From Voacanga thouarsii (Eukaryota > Streptophyta > Magnoliopsida > Gentianales > Apocynaceae), in contig JANUWF010001659.1 of NCBI GenBank assembly GCA_026120185.1, positions 5,766,001 through 5,830,000 on the forward strand: 64,000 nt of DNA. The letters are read 5' to 3'. Below the pieces are notes generated by a model that saw only the letters and a program-made list of their open reading frames with translations, did no database searches and had not been told where the DNA came from. Positions 1 to 11,777 of this stretch are shown here, piece by piece. Numbering within the stretch: position 1 is the first letter of the stretch; every line of letters starts with the position of its first letter. The position numbers were made by a program, and so were the translations under genes.

Positions 1-230
1 ACATCACACAACACTTCATCATGGTATCCCCCCATGTTAAATTCAACCTCGGCTTGCTTGTTCACTTTCATTTCTCCACAATAGTTCAACTAATGGAGCT
101 TGTAGGGATTACGATATTTTAAGGTTTCTAACTCCAATTCCATTACTAATGTAGCACTAATTAAATTTTTACAATTTCCTCGAACATTCAGTAGATAATA
201 TGGCTTTTCCTTGATAGGACACTTTGAAAA
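1..230 (-). pseudogene. Element A protease remnant
   Basis: Reading leftwards, the minus strand encodes a run containing NLISATLVMELELETLKYR, then NPYKL, a stop, GEMKVNKQAEVEFN and HDEVLCD. This parallels the element B protease (VISASMVEEIGLETK, PYKLQ, GELKVNKEA, GEILCNVVP), so it is a retroviral-type aspartic protease domain that would process the Gag-Pol polyprotein. The position corresponding to the catalytic Asp-Ser/Gly-Gly appears as NVRG, so the active aspartate is lost. The domain runs off the left edge before the conserved C-terminal motif. It is a decayed fragment and cannot be active. Confidence 0.7.
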
Positions 231-603
231 AAAATATTTTTCCTTTGCATATCATCTCATTTTTTTTACCCTGAAGAGCATCCCCATCTCTTCTTGCTAC
301 TCCTATCAATGAACAAATTGGCTTAATCACATTCCTCTTTTACTACCTATTCCAACCCCTCCAAGTTAATCTTTTTCCACATCTCTTGATTGATTAAGTA
401 GAGGCTTGGCATAAGTGGTTTATTTTTGGTCTACTTACATTTGGGGTAATTTCATAATATTCACGTATTTTTCTTTAAAACCTTGTGCCCCAAAAATTCC
501 GTTATGTGCTATCTTGTTAGGGTAACTAACTTTGGTATGTCTATAGTTACTATCCCCCCCCCCCCCCTTTTCATTTTCTCTTTCTTGCATTGTGGCTTAT
601 TAG

Positions 604-1032
604 GGCAATTTTAAAAGTAATGGCCTTTTTCCTAACAATTAAAGCAATCATACTCCTTTTTCTTTTGCACACAATCTCTCTTCTTTTGCACTCGATTCTT
701 TGAATAATTTTGCACTCCACCCCTTGTTCTCTTCGGTGGTCCTCCCACAAGAATTCCATTGCTCTCACAATCTATACTCATATAACTTCCTTTTTTATTT
801 CCACCATTTCTACCTCTGCTATTACTTTGCCCTTCGTTACAATCATATAACAATTCACAATCATTTTTATATTTCTCATAGTCTTATTCTTCCTCACCAT
901 AGTGATCACATTCTCCTCTACTTGAACAAGACATTTCATAAAAATCTCTTTCTCCATTTGAGCATTCATAGAAGATGAATCATATGATCTCTCATAAGCT
1001 ATTTTCCAAGAGAATTTAGTAAGAAAACACAC
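604..1032 (-). pseudogene. Element A gag C-terminal remnant with CCHC zinc knuckle
   Basis: At 604-646 the minus strand reads C-F-N-C-stop-E-K-G-H-Y-F-stop-N-C, an exact CX2CX4HX4C zinc-knuckle spacing interrupted by two stops. Such knuckles bind RNA in the Gag nucleocapsid. Upstream (650-1032) are lysine- and arginine-rich open stretches in two frames, as expected for the basic linker of a gypsy Gag, but the capsid core itself is not recognisable. It lies directly upstream of the protease remnant, the usual gag-protease order. The poly-C tract at 554-567 falls between the two and may have shifted the frame. Confidence 0.65.
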
Positions 1033-2053
1033 TAGAAAAGTTCCTTACTTCACTCCCTCATGTATTTGGCACTCAATCTATATCACTCAACCCTCGTGTT
1101 TACACTCTTTTTTTTTTTTGCTTTTATAATAATGAACTCACCTTATTGCCTTTTCCAATTCACTTAAGTGCTTCCCAACTCTTCCCAATTCAAAAGATCT
1201 AGCTTAACTTGATAATGTCAACTAAACTCTAAGGAATAAGAAAGAAGGATGTTTTGAAGCAATTACTCAAACACTTGATAGGCATCAATAAAATCAAGGA
1301 GTTCTATACAAAATGATGCTACCACAATCTCAAAGATCATAGTTGACAATCAACAACTCAAGGATATCATTTCTCAAGGATAGAAAATTCAAGAAACTAG
1401 TAGCGAGAGTTTAAAAAGATGCACAAATATTTTCAAAGCTTGAGACTAGTTCAAGAGAAACAAACTCTTTTAGTGGCTACTAGATGGTTTACCTTACTAT
1501 GAACATCTATTATAATAGGAGACAATGTAGTTCATGAATGGAAGCTTTACGTAATCATGTATGAGTAATCACAAGTCAATGATGCAATACATCATTCACC
1601 TTATGTGCAATATCGTAGCTCAATTTTGTATAGCAAATTTCAGCTTGGTTTTTGCCCCAAATCAACAAAGTTTGACACCAAATGACTTCCTAAACATCAA
1701 TATATCATATAGCATCAAAGTAACTATATTCGCATAGTACAAATTGAAGTTTTTAACCCAAAAAAATTGCAAGAAATTTAGGTACGGGTTTTCTTTTGTG
1801 CATAATTTTGCGTGTCCAATTAACTCAAGTAACTTCAAATTTTCAAGAATTTTAAACCTCAAATAGCTACCCAATAATCAACGCAACATGTAAGTTTAAT
1901 TTCACATCAAGTTCATGGCACAACGTTGAGTTCTAAGCATTCAAAAATAAACCCAAAATAAGTGACAAAATTTGAAAATTTTCACAAGTTCTTGAATAAA
2001 ATTTGTACCTTTTGGCAAAAGAAAGTTGTATTGATTAAAATGAATACAATCTT
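1033..2053 (-). other. Element A leader / unrecognisable gag N-terminus
   Basis: This AT-rich stretch lies between the primer site and the gag remnant of A. I see no recognisable protein motif and no RNA gene. Short open stretches exist on the minus strand but have no family signature. It probably contains the leader and eroded N-terminal Gag. Confidence 0.4.
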
Positions 2054-2068
2054 GCTCTGATTTGAAAT
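2054..2068 (-). other. Element A primer-binding-like site (tRNA-iMet type)
   Basis: On the minus strand the sequence directly after the LTR end contains AAATCAGAGCAAG. It shares ATCAGAGC with the TGGTATCAGAGC complement of the plant initiator tRNA-Met 3' end. The upstream half is eroded. Confidence 0.5.
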
Positions 2069-3152
2069 TGATACGAGTCACGGAAGCCACTTGATTTTGA
2101 AGCAACAAGAACCTAGAGTTGGTCACCCAACTTTCTTCCAATTTCACACACACAATTGAACTAAATTTAAATACAAATAACCTAATAAGATTTGGTGAAC
2201 CTAGCCTACTTCCAAACACCTAAACACCCTAATCTATTAAAATATTAGAAAAAAATGGTAGGATTTGAAGGCACTTAAACTCAAACCTATCAAGAACAGT
2301 AGATAAATCTAGCACCCAATAATAGAGAGAAAGATTTAGATTATCCATTTGAAGTTTTGAGATATTGTATCAAATGTAGGACTAAACCCTTTGATTTGGT
2401 CTTAAAATAGGATTCATCCCTTACAAACTTTTCTCTAGAGAGGATTTGGTTTCTCACCAAAATACTCAAAATACACAAAAAAAAAATTGCCCATTACAAT
2501 AGATAAATGGCATATATATATGTATATATAGAAGCCAAGCCCTAAGCTATTAGAGATAGTAATCCCAATTAAAAGAGGCCTTAAAATAATTCAATTTGGC
2601 CTTTAAAAATATTATAAGTCGTGGTCAATTGTCAAAGACTTGAAACAAAGCTAAATAAATTAAGCAAACATTGAAAAGATCTTCATTAAAGTTGCATGGT
2701 TGTGCATGAGAGGTGCATGGCCGTGTGAGAGTCAAACTGCTTGAAAATAGCCATGCACTATGGCATGGCATAGTGCACGACTGTGCTCCAAGCTATGCAC
2801 CCAAGATGCTGGGAGCTTCAATTTCTGCAAACCTTATGGCTTCATGCGCTCCCGTGCATTCAAGCATGCATCCCTTATTTTCTGCACTCCTTGTTCTTAT
2901 TGAACTCCTCCTTGTTGCATTGGATATCCTTGGCCCGCCATATGAGTTGTGGTTCATTTTGAGCTCCTTTTGGCCTTTTTTGGCATCCATTGCTTCACCA
3001 CCTTCTTGATCCTTGGCTTGTTATCTTCATTAGCTTGATATCCTTCTTGAAACCTTTTGAAAAGGAGTCTTACCCAAGAAGCTTTGCATTATGGCTTAAA
3101 TTTCTCTCCACTGTCTTTGGTGTAGCCATTATGCCTTGGACGATTCCTAACA
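2069..3152 (-). repeat. Element A 5' LTR
   Basis: On the minus strand it starts TGTTAGGAATCG (3152 downward) and ends CTCGTATCA at 2069, giving TG...CA termini and 1084 bp. This is close to the 1113 bp of the element B 3' LTR. A TATATATA-rich stretch at about 2510-2530 is a plausible promoter. The start of the unit is similar to fragment N at 57639. It has a palindromic GC-richer core at 2700-2800. Confidence 0.65.
2754..2777. repeat. Inverted repeat in the LTR of A
   Basis: TGCACTATG and CATAGTGCA form 9-bp arms around a short centre in the LTR. Related CATGGC/GTGC motifs surround it (2705-2800). See the finding on LTR palindromes. Confidence 0.7.
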
Positions 3153-3273
3153 ATATGTCATCTATGTTATGAAATGATCTAGTTGCTACTATGGAAATTA
3201 CTATTATTATTCAAACTTTTAATTTTATTTTGCTACTTATAACTAGAACTTTAAACTTTACTGAAATGACGCT

Positions 3274-3275
<2 letters not shown>

Positions 3276-3319
<44 letters not shown>
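3276..3319. repeat. (TA)n microsatellite
   Basis: About 22 uninterrupted TA units, followed by a short TG-rich tail. Confidence 0.95.
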
Positions 3320-3320
<1 letters not shown>

Positions 3321-3402
3321 TGTATGTATGTGTGTGTCATTAATAAAGCCCGTTGTTAAAATATTATTGTTATTGGAAAAATATTTAATAACTAATATTA
3401 TT

Positions 3403-3439
3403 GCATTCTTCTTCTTCTTCATCCCATTGTTATTATAAC

Positions 3440-3476
<37 letters not shown>

Positions 3477-3478
3477 GA

Positions 3479-3528
<50 letters not shown>

Positions 3529-3660
3529 TTGTTATTATCATCATCATTACTCTTAGTGCTATTAATAATATTATTATATTTACTATTATTATTTCATATT
3601 ATTATTAATATTAATAATATTATTATTATTATTGTTATTATTATTATTATTACTATTACC
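3403..3660. repeat. Compound trinucleotide repeat region
   Basis: Consecutive (TTC)n, (ATT)n at about 3440-3476, (CTA)n at about 3480-3528, then interrupted (ATT)n to about 3655. Confidence 0.9.
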
Positions 3661-4821
3661 GTTACTTGTATTATTTTACTATCATTATCAAAATTTTCCT
3701 CATTACTAATATTGATAACAAAACTCTAGCATTTCGAAATAACAAATAATATTATTTGATCTATTACTTAGCATTAATAAACAACTACTTATTAATATCT
3801 TGCAACTATTAACTAGTCACTATTTTCTAAAATAAAATATAAATATAGTTTACTGGATATTATATATGATATGATGTTTATTATCTATAAAATTGTTATC
3901 TTATACTATAAAAAATTATTTTCATTTACTAATTATTAAAGATCACATTACTTATCTTTATTGGACATTATTTTTAATATATTATTTAGGTATTATTGGA
4001 TGTTATTGTTAATAGGAGTTAATGACTATTGGGTTGTTATTACATAGTTATAAATACTTGGTGTTTGGATGTATGTTTTCATCTATGCCAAGCTATGATG
4101 AGAATAAGGATATTAGTTGGACCAAATTGAGTGTTGAATTGCAATTTCTAGTTAAACTCTTTTGATTCTATGATAATGTAGGTACTGTTTGGGTGTTTGT
4201 CAAGTTTAAGTGAAATGTGGGAATTAGAGTTAAATATATGCTTGTGCACTCGAGCTATATAGTTTTTGGTCAATAGTGACATGTACTTTGTACTTTTGTA
4301 AGTAAAAAGAATCAAGTAAGTCCTTGTGTAAAACTATTTACTATACAAATGTGCTTCTGCAACTCAAGAGTTATGTTGTTGTAAAGAATTTATTGAGTTG
4401 TAATTATGGTTATTTCACATTTTCTATTAGAATAAAGCAATTTTACCAAACAAAAACCTTTGAAAACAAAATGTTAGATTTTCTTGAATCAGATTTTGAA
4501 CTTAGACTTTTTGGGAACATAATTACAATTTCAAGGTAACGCTCTTGATTAAATCTTCCCAAGTGGGACAAACTAAACATTGAGTATTTAATAAAGGCAA
4601 GCTAAAAGTACTAGCCATAGAATGTTAGAGTAAGTCTTTTTGGCAGGAGGCCACCTCTCAAAGATAAGCTCTACTTGACACGGTGATAGTACTAGATAAT
4701 TAGGCTGGTCCGTGCTAGTAACTCAATATATATGGCTTATTTTTCCTTGGAATAGACAACCGGTAAATTAAGATGTAGAAACGGAGGAGTATCTCACCCA
4801 ATGGACTGATCACCCATTTGT

Positions 4822-4826
4822 ATTGT
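4822..4826. other. Target-site duplication of element B (left copy)
   Basis: ATTGT here is repeated exactly at 26396-26400, directly after the 3' LTR of B. This fixes both ends of the nested element. Confidence 0.85.
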
Positions 4827-5841
4827 TGATAGGAATCAACCCAGCCACGAGGATCGAGCTTAAGAAAGGGGAGAGGATGAGATCGAATCAAAATCGAGCT
4901 TGGCCGGTCCGTTGACAAGAGCTTGTGCCAAACAATTCCAACATAACCTTCAAGTATATTTAGAAGCACATTTCAAGTGGGATAGCATATGGGCAATGCC
5001 AGAAGAGGAACAAGAGTATACCTTGCTGCTGGTATATGAAGAACGATGACCGAAAGTTGCTCACACAGAGACAAAGACTAGCAGAGCAGACCCGGCTGGG
5101 GCCAGGACCAACAACGAAATTCTCAAATTTTTTGTCACGAGGAGCTTGACCTGGAGCCTGCTGGTAACTAGTGAATGTCCCATTTTTCATGCATGAAGCA
5201 CTGTTCCACCAGAGTGGACCCAACGTCGGCTCTAAGAGCCCGAACCGGCACTGACCGTGCCCTGGAATCCAAATTCCTGACATTTTCAGCTATTTTGGGG
5301 TCATTTTATAATATTTAAAAATTTTTAGTTTAGGAACAGAATACCCTTATATAATGCTTTTATATTGTAAAAAAAAAAAAAGCATGTATCGCATTTTTAT
5401 CTCGAATAAAGAATTCATCGTGAAGGTTTGAAGCATGGAGAGATTCCTTATTGAACTTCAATCTAAGACCAACCTAAGGGCTTAGTCCACCTTTGAGTAA
5501 CTATCTATAAACTCTAAGGATAATTCAACTAGGAAATTTACAAGCATTCTTCTTATATGTCATTTTGGGTTCTTGTTGTTTCTTGTTTGAATGCCCACAA
5601 TTCTCTATCCTTTTAGTTCTTTATTTCTTGTTAAGTCAAGGATTCTAAGGTGTTATTGTGGTAGACCTTTATCTACTAAATTTGGGATTCTAAAAAGCTA
5701 GTTCTTCTAGGGTTCCTTGTTTGTGGAAAAAGGTGTTACTTTCCTTGATCTCTTTTTGTCCTATCTTGTTTGTTTTGTTTGTCTAGAAGTCCTTCTACTT
5801 TGCTAACGTTTAGTCAAGAGCCACTTTTAGATCTTGAAAGA
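4827..5841 (+). repeat. Element B 5' LTR, first part
   Basis: Starts TGATAGGAATCAACCC and matches 25283 onward. It is interrupted after 5841 by element G and resumes at 11739. Its GC-rich core (about 5080-5280) contains repeated CCGGC-type motifs absent from the AT-rich flanks. Confidence 0.85.
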
Positions 5842-7368
5842 TGACACATAAATTTTGAGTGTATAAAAATTATCAAATTTAAATCCATCCCATAGTTAAG
5901 TTTTAAGAAAACATTAATCCCAAAATACACATACGAGCAAGTATACTTATCGCAACCATAGTATAGGGAATTAACGAGTATCAATCCTCAAAGGAACAGG
6001 TACATACTAATAACTTTTTACTCATTATTTAACCGACCTAAATAAAGTGAAAAAATAATAGAAAGAAAAAGAAAGAAATATATACAACTTAAGGATGTAG
6101 GATTATACAATTTAGACAATTATCCTAGAAAATATGATAAAGAGCCAACTAGCAATTCTCTCAAATAATTATCATCTTAGCATCATGAAGGAATATCAAG
6201 TAAAATTCAATCATTTCCCAAGTCATGAATCTACTTAGATAAATTTCACTTCGTTTCTCAATTTATGGAATTACTATCTTTTGATTAATATTAATAGATT
6301 TGCCAACCAAGCTAACATAACCAAAACATGCATCAAGCTCAATTCATTATAAGCATGAATTAGATAATAACCCTTTGCTTGAGGTGGAATCAACTAATCT
6401 TTGATTGCTTAGTCCTATAATCTTAACTTTGTCACTCAAGTCCATAAAGATTAGATAAATACAAAATCAATGTAACGAAACTCCTGACATCGTCGTCCCA
6501 AGTCAATTAGAAGAACTCCCATCAATAACCAATGATAACAAGTAGCCAAATATTAAAGATGAACAAGAATTGATCAAATAACTAAATTAACACAAAATCA
6601 TGAATTCCAAAATAATGTTAAATTATAAACAAAACATTGAATATACATCATTGTTAAAGGAAACGAAAACAAAGATAAAAGAAAGCACTCATACACAAGC
6701 CTCTTTCTTTACCCTTGAAGACTTTCTTGAACAATCCTCATTGATTTAGTGAATTCCCCCTTCAATGAGTGATTGAGAAATTTTTCTCATGGATCCACCT
6801 CTCTATATCTCTCCCTATTCTCTTGTGTTTTCTCTTGCTTTTATAGGCATTTTGTATGATAAATTCGTTGTTTAAGGAATCTTGGCCGAGTAGGAATTAG
6901 AAATTACCGAAATCTTTGGAAAATTTTTAAATTCGTACACAAGATTTTTGCCTTCTAGAGCAGGCCTGGCGTTGGGTACCTTCGACCCACCTGGCTCCAG
7001 GTATAATCTATTTTTCCTCTAGATTTTTTTCTCTATTTTTACTTGCTGAATAGAATGAACCCAGTGCCTGGTCCACTTGCCAGACCTGGCGCCAGGTCTA
7101 TTCTGTTTTCTTCCCAAAAGTTGATCAATTTCCGCTACTTGACCAGAATGGACCTTGCGCCTTGTCCGTTGACCCGACCTCACGCCAGGTGCATTCTAGA
7201 ATTGTTCACTTTTTGCTCGAATTTAACTCAAATCTGCATAAATTTTCCAAAAATACTTTTCATAAGAAAAATGTCAAATATGAAGGAATATGCCTAGTTA
7301 TTACAACAAATGTGTCACAAAACAACCTCAAATAACTAGGAAAATAATGCTGATTTTAGCCTCTATCA
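5842..7368 (-). repeat. Element G 3' LTR
   Basis: 1527 bp. On the minus strand it starts TGATAGAGGCTAAAATC at 7368 and ends at 5842 with a mutated form of the usual GCGTCA/GCATCA end. A GC-rich block (about 6960-7200) has several CCTGGCGCCAGG-type palindromes. It is longer than the 5' LTR because the latter lost roughly 150 bp. Confidence 0.82.
7082..7099. repeat. Perfect 18-bp palindrome in the G 3' LTR
   Basis: AGACCTGGCGCCAGGTCT is its own reverse complement. A 20-bp version is present in the M 3' LTR at 44143-44162, and imperfect ones occur in the other LTR copies. Confidence 0.95.
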
Positions 7369-7408
7369 TATACCCTCACACTCGAACTTTTACTTGTCCT
7401 TAAGCAAA
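7369..7408 (-). other. Element G 3' terminal hairpin plus polypurine tract
   Basis: Minus strand: a hairpin TTTGCTT-AAGGAC-AAGTAAA (7389-7408, with G-T pairing), then 20 nt containing GAGTGTGAGGG ending at the LTR. The polypurine tract primes plus-strand DNA synthesis. The hairpin is shared with C, M, K1 and K2. Confidence 0.75.
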
Positions 7409-8414
7409 ACATTTTAGTAAAAAAAAAAAAAAAATCATTAAGAAAACACAAGTTCTTTCTTATTAAATTTTTTTTTTTTTTACCATAGCAAAGATTATGT
7501 ATTGCCTTTAAACTTAAGACACAACTGTTGCCATTCATACCCTTTGAAAAGAATTCAAATTTTGAAACATTTGACAAGATACCACAAAACTCTTGAAATC
7601 AAATTAATCAAGTTCATACCTTAGTCTAAGAAGACTATTTCACTCTTCAAGTTAAAATATAGATAACATGAATCACACAAGTCACGCCATCTACCAACTC
7701 AAGCATTATAGATCCAAAAATTGCACAACTTAAGCCACAATGTAAGAAAATCACTCCAATCTTGTTCTCTCAAATTTTTGTTTCAATGACTTAGGGAATT
7801 GATAGCCTCAAGTGCATGGATTTCTCTTCACACACTGTATTGGCTCCCTTTTAGTCATCACTCATTTTTTTTCAATATTTTTTTCTCTATTTTTCTTTTG
7901 GGAATTCATAGCCTCCAGAAAGTGAATTTCTCTTCACTATCAGTATTGGCCCCTATAATCAAGCAAAAATAATATTTTCTCCTCTTTAAAGACGAAATAA
8001 CAATCAACTCATTCTTTCGATTCTTCAACTCACAAAAATTTTCCACATTTGTCCACAATCTTTCCTCTCAAAAATCATTTATCAACTTACATTCCTCATC
8101 ACAACTTAAAGCTAAGCAACGTTTAAACTCATAATACAAGAGTTAGCCAATAAAATTTTTCCACATTCATCATATCCTCCATATTCAAATTAGATGAGTC
8201 AAATAATACTCAAACACCAATACATAAACAAGATTAATTCAAATTCTTAAGTCTGGAAAAATATCCTATCCAATAAACCATTTTGATAAAAATCCAGCAA
8301 ATGAATGACAAAGATTCATATCCAAGGAAGAAAAAGAATTATATCATTGCTTAAACATTGAAAAAAAAAATTCACATAAAAATGATATATGGAAATTATC
8401 TTCAATACCTAAAC

Positions 8415-9029
8415 TCTCCCCCCACACTGAAATGGGGCATTGTTCTCAATTGCCAAATAAATGAAGGTAAAGCTAAGATGACCAAAATAGATAAAGAGGA
8501 AGAATGAAGAAAAGAAAATACTTCCATTACGGAGTAGCTCCAATTTTCCAAACATTGTTTTCAAGAATATAAACAAAATTGTTTCTCAATTTCAAAAATT
8601 TCCAAAGTAGCTTAATACCAAGAAAACTCGAAGATAATTGATAAGAACTTGGACAAAGAATATCACCAAATCACTCCCCCATGTTTAAATTGGAAAATGT
8701 CCTTATTGGCCAAGAATTGACACACTAAAGTATCTCCAAAGGGACAAAAAATGATAAAGGGGTAGAAAGTTTAAGCAATACTCTCCATGAGCAATAATGC
8801 TCCAATAGATATCCAAACTTGAAATAGAGAGAAAGGCTTGTCTAAGAGGACTTTATTCCTTCCTATAAAACAAAACACAAATAAAAGCACACAGAAAATA
8901 ATAACAAAATAAAACACACCAACATAAACGAAAAAAACCTAAAGAGAAATACTAAAACTCCGAAGAAAGCAAATAAAGACACGATTCTCTCCCCCACACT
9001 TAAAATGGAAAATAGTTTCCTTGTTTAGG
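8415..9029 (-). other. Three internal polypurine-like modules of element G
   Basis: On the minus strand, at 8415-8455, 8674-8712 and 8987-9029, there are copies of a pattern: a small ATTG-AGAA-CAAT type hairpin (eroded in the last two), a short spacer, then (A)AGTGTGGGGG or a variant. C, M, K1 and K2 have one each. They resemble the terminal module and lie 1.0-1.6 kb upstream of the 3' LTR. Confidence 0.6.
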
Positions 9030-9905
9030 GGAAATAACACACAACAACTGAAACAAACCCAAGCCAAAAATAAAGATAGAAACACTTTCCACTCATCATG
9101 CTCCCTTATCAAACCCTTGTTAAAGAAGTTTAAGCTCAAATTAGAAAATAGGCAAGATGAATATAAAAAGAAGGGAGGTTTTTGAGAAAAGTCATGTTCA
9201 TGAAAATAATTTTTCTCAAATAAAACAAAATACATGAACCTCATTCTCAAACATTCCTTTAGGTACACAAGTACCATTTTCAACATATGAGTGCACATGG
9301 TATCTAAAGAATGCATTAATCTTGAAATCACCATTATTCCCTTCAAAAGATGTGTCACAATGAAAATTCCCCGTGAAACTTAGCAATTGAGTTCTCAAAG
9401 ATGTGATCAAGAAATCCTTACTTTTCAATACATGGTCTACAAAATATATGGTCTACAAAAACTAAGTTACCTCCCTTTGGATGGGGGTAAAAGGTAGAAT
9501 TTGTTAGCATACTACAAGGACTTCTTTTGATGAATCATTGATAAATCCAACTATTTGAATGCGTTAAACTCCATACATCATCATTTGGACTATTGTCCTC
9601 TAAGAACGGAGAGGAACCTAAGAAATCATATGACAAAGAGAGATTAGAATTATTAGCACATAGATGAGAATCAAACACTTCCCTTTCCACATTGGGCAAT
9701 TATTCCTCATATCTTCTCTCTTCTCTTTGGAGATTCTCTTGTTCAAGTGTATGGGCTTTTATGGCATATTCAACCAACTTGGCTAGTTGTGTTCGCTCAG
9801 TCATTGGGAAGCTTTTTTATGCTGCCACTTAATGGATGAATTGGAATTGGCAATAAAAGAATTTCTTGATGCTTCTAATGACGTCTCACTAAAAGCATTT
9901 ATCCA
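8960..9905 (-). pseudogene. Decayed reading frame of unknown function (G copy)
   Basis: I do not recognise this protein. On the minus strand, from about 9905 down, it reads through stops and frameshifts with motifs FSETSLEA, AHTLEQENLQREERRYEE, EVFDSHLCANN, LSLSYDFLGSSPFLE, RYHVHSYVE, KGMFENEV, PPFFLYSSCLFS and KGLIREHDEWK. The same motifs in the same order occur in element C (18166-19048), which shows that it was once coding in the ancestor. There is no zinc knuckle, DxG, YxDD or DDE motif. The first part could derive from the C-terminal Gag linker of Athila-type elements. The rest has no assignment, and no convincing signal peptide or coiled coil is visible. Confidence 0.55.
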
Positions 9906-10326
9906 AGCTTGTAACCTTGCTAATCTGTCATCATTATAGCTCATTCTATCTTGCGCCCTAAAGTAGTTGTCGATGATGATGCTAATCTCGCGCTCAATGA
10001 AAAATAAAAATCAAATAAAAAATTAAAATAAAAACAAACAAAAAGAAAAAAAAACAAAAGGGAAAAACAAATAATAGAAAAATAAAGAAAAGAAAAGAAA
10101 AGCACACACATTAGATATATTCACAAACTATCTAAATACAAAAGTTAGTGATATTTACAATTACAACATGAACTAAGCTAGTAAATAAGTCACACAATGT
10201 TATAAACAACAAGATAGAACACCGATTTGCACAAAGAACATATATACATATTTATATATAGACATATGGACATATAAACATATAAACATGGTTAAATTAA
10301 CAAAATCTAAGCTTTCGTGATATTGT
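9906..10326 (-). other. Leader of element G
   Basis: AT-rich leader between the primer site and the decayed frame. It is rich in AAAAT/AAAGA runs. No gene or RNA motif was seen. Confidence 0.4.
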
Positions 10327-10344
10327 TCCTTAGCAATGATGCCA
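10327..10344 (-). other. Element G primer-binding site (tRNA-Asp type, mutated)
   Basis: Minus strand TGGCATCATTGCTAAGGA, six bases from the LTR end. It is a mutated form of TGGCGCCGTTGCCGGGGA, the complement of the plant tRNA-Asp 3' end. Confidence 0.75.
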
Positions 10345-10350
10345 AAAACT

Positions 10351-11733
10351 TGATGCGTAAATTTTGGGTGTATAAAAATCATCAAATTTAAATCCATCCC
10401 TTAGTTATGTTTTAGTTAAAACATTAATCCCAAAATACACATACGAACAAGTATACTCATCGCAATTGTAGTATAGGGAATTAACAAATATCGATCCTCA
10501 AAGTAACAAGTACACACTAATCACTTTTCATTCATTATTTTACTGATCCAAAAAAAGTGAGAAAATAATAAAAAGAAAAATAAATAAATATATACAACTC
10601 AAGGATGTAGAATTATGCAATTTAGACAATTATCCTAAAAAACATGATAAAGAGCCAACTAGCAATTCTTTCAACTAATTATCATCTTGGTATTATGAAG
10701 GAATATAAAGTAAAATTCAATCATTTCCCAAGTTATAAATCTTCTTAGATGAATTCCACTTCATTTCCCAATCCATGGAATTACTCTCTTTTGATTAATA
10801 TTAATAGATTTGCCAATCAAGCTAACATAATCAAAACATGCATTAAGCTCAATTCCTTATAAGTATGAATTAGCTAAGAACCCTTTGCTTGAGGTGGAAT
10901 CAACTAAACTTTGATTGCTTAGTCCTATAATCTTAACTTTGTCGCTTAAGTCTACTAAGATTAGATAAATATGAAATCAATACAATAAAACTCCTGACAT
11001 CGTCGTCCCAAGTCAATTAGAAGAACTTCCCAAAAAAACCAATGATAACAAGTAATCCAAGATAAGCCTTTTTCTTCACTCTTAAAGACTTTCTTGAACA
11101 ATCCTTATTGATTTAGTGAATTCCTCATTTAATGAGTGATTGGTAATTTTTGCTCGTGGATCCACCTCTTTATATCTCTTCCCATTCTCTTATATTTTCT
11201 CTTGCTTGTATAGGTCTTTTGGATGCTAAATTCATTACTTGAGGAATCTTGGCTGATTTAGAATTAGAAAATACTGAAATCTTTAGTAAATTTCCAAATT
11301 CATGCACAGAATTTTTGCCTTCCAGAGCGGGCCTAGCATCGGGTACCTTCCCCCCACCTGGTGCCAGGTACAATCTATTCTTCATCTAGATTTTTGCTTT
11401 ATTTTTACTGGTTTAACTGAATGGACCCGGTGCTTGGTCCACTTGCTAGACCTGGAGCCAAGTCTATTCTATTTTCTTCCTAAAAGTTGCCCGATTTTCA
11501 CTGCTTGACTAGAATGGACCCGGCGACTAGTCCCTTGGTTGGGCCTGTCACCAGGTGAGTTCTAGAATAGTTTACTTTCTGCTTGAATTTAATGTAAATC
11601 TACATAAATTTGCCAAAACATTTTTCACAAACAAAATGTCAAATAGTAAGGAATATGCCTAGTCATTACAACAAATGTATTACAAAATAATCTCAAATAA
11701 CTTGGAAAATAATGGTGAGATTTGCCCCTATTG
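10351..11733 (-). repeat. Element G 5' LTR
   Basis: 1383 bp, ending on the minus strand with ACGCATCA at 10351, directly followed by AGTTT and the primer site. It is similar to 5842-7368 throughout but lacks a block around 11050. Its outer end (11733) is mutated from the expected TG. Confidence 0.82.
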
Positions 11734-11738
11734 ATAGA

Positions 11739-11761
11739 CTTTCTCTCTCAATCTCATATCA
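11739..11761 (+). repeat. Element B 5' LTR, last 23 bp
   Basis: CTTTCTCTCTCAATCTCATATCA-type end (11739-11761). It matches the end of the 3' LTR at 26373-26395, and in each case the next sequence differs. This fixes the LTR boundary. Confidence 0.85.
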
Positions 11762-11763
11762 GC

Positions 11764-11777
11764 TTTTGTATCAGAAC
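11764..11777 (+). other. Element B primer-binding site (tRNA-iMet type)
   Basis: TTTTGTATCAGAAC, two bases after the LTR, resembles TGGTATCAGAGC, the initiator tRNA-Met complement. Confidence 0.7.

Larger units (their letters stand above)
1..3152 (-). mobile_element. Element A: truncated Ty3/gypsy (chromovirus-type) retrotransposon
   Basis: On the minus strand this region reads 5' LTR (2069-3152), a primer-binding-like site, a long leader, a gag remnant with a zinc knuckle, and the start of a protease before the window ends. The protease remnant is clearly similar to that of element B in this window, so both belong to the same broad lineage. The lineage looks CRM-like, but this was not resolved by a tree. 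Its pol lies outside the window. The copy is old: the coding parts are full of stops and frameshifts. No target duplication can be checked because only one end is present. Confidence 0.75.
3153..4821. other. Spacer without recognisable gene
   Basis: This sequence lies between the LTR of A and the target site of B. It holds the simple repeats listed separately and very AT-rich unique-looking DNA. Open stretches here, such as a leucine-rich one at 3475-3729, are by-products of trinucleotide repeats. It may be an old LTR or transposon remnant, but no motif supports a name. Confidence 0.5.
5842..11733 (-). mobile_element. Element G: non-autonomous LTR retrotransposon (LARD type) in the B 5' LTR
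   Basis: Minus-strand element with 5' LTR at 10351-11733, 3' LTR at 5842-7368 and a 3.0 kb internal region without gag-pol motifs. The flanks are AAAGA (5837-5841) and ATAGA (11734-11738), a one-mismatch target duplication of the B LTR. The LTR type, tRNA-Asp-type primer site and 3' module match element M, which has pol. G is therefore probably mobilised by M-like elements (inference). It carries a decayed reading frame shared with element C. Confidence 0.82.

Noticed and set aside
3475..3729. Open frame starting with a long leucine run
   Set aside because: It is only the translation of the CTA/ATT trinucleotide repeats; there is no protein family signal.
4715..5283. Minus-strand open frames in the B 5' LTR
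   Set aside because: They overlap LTR sequence that also occurs in the 3' LTR in altered frame, so they are chance frames in a GC-richer block.
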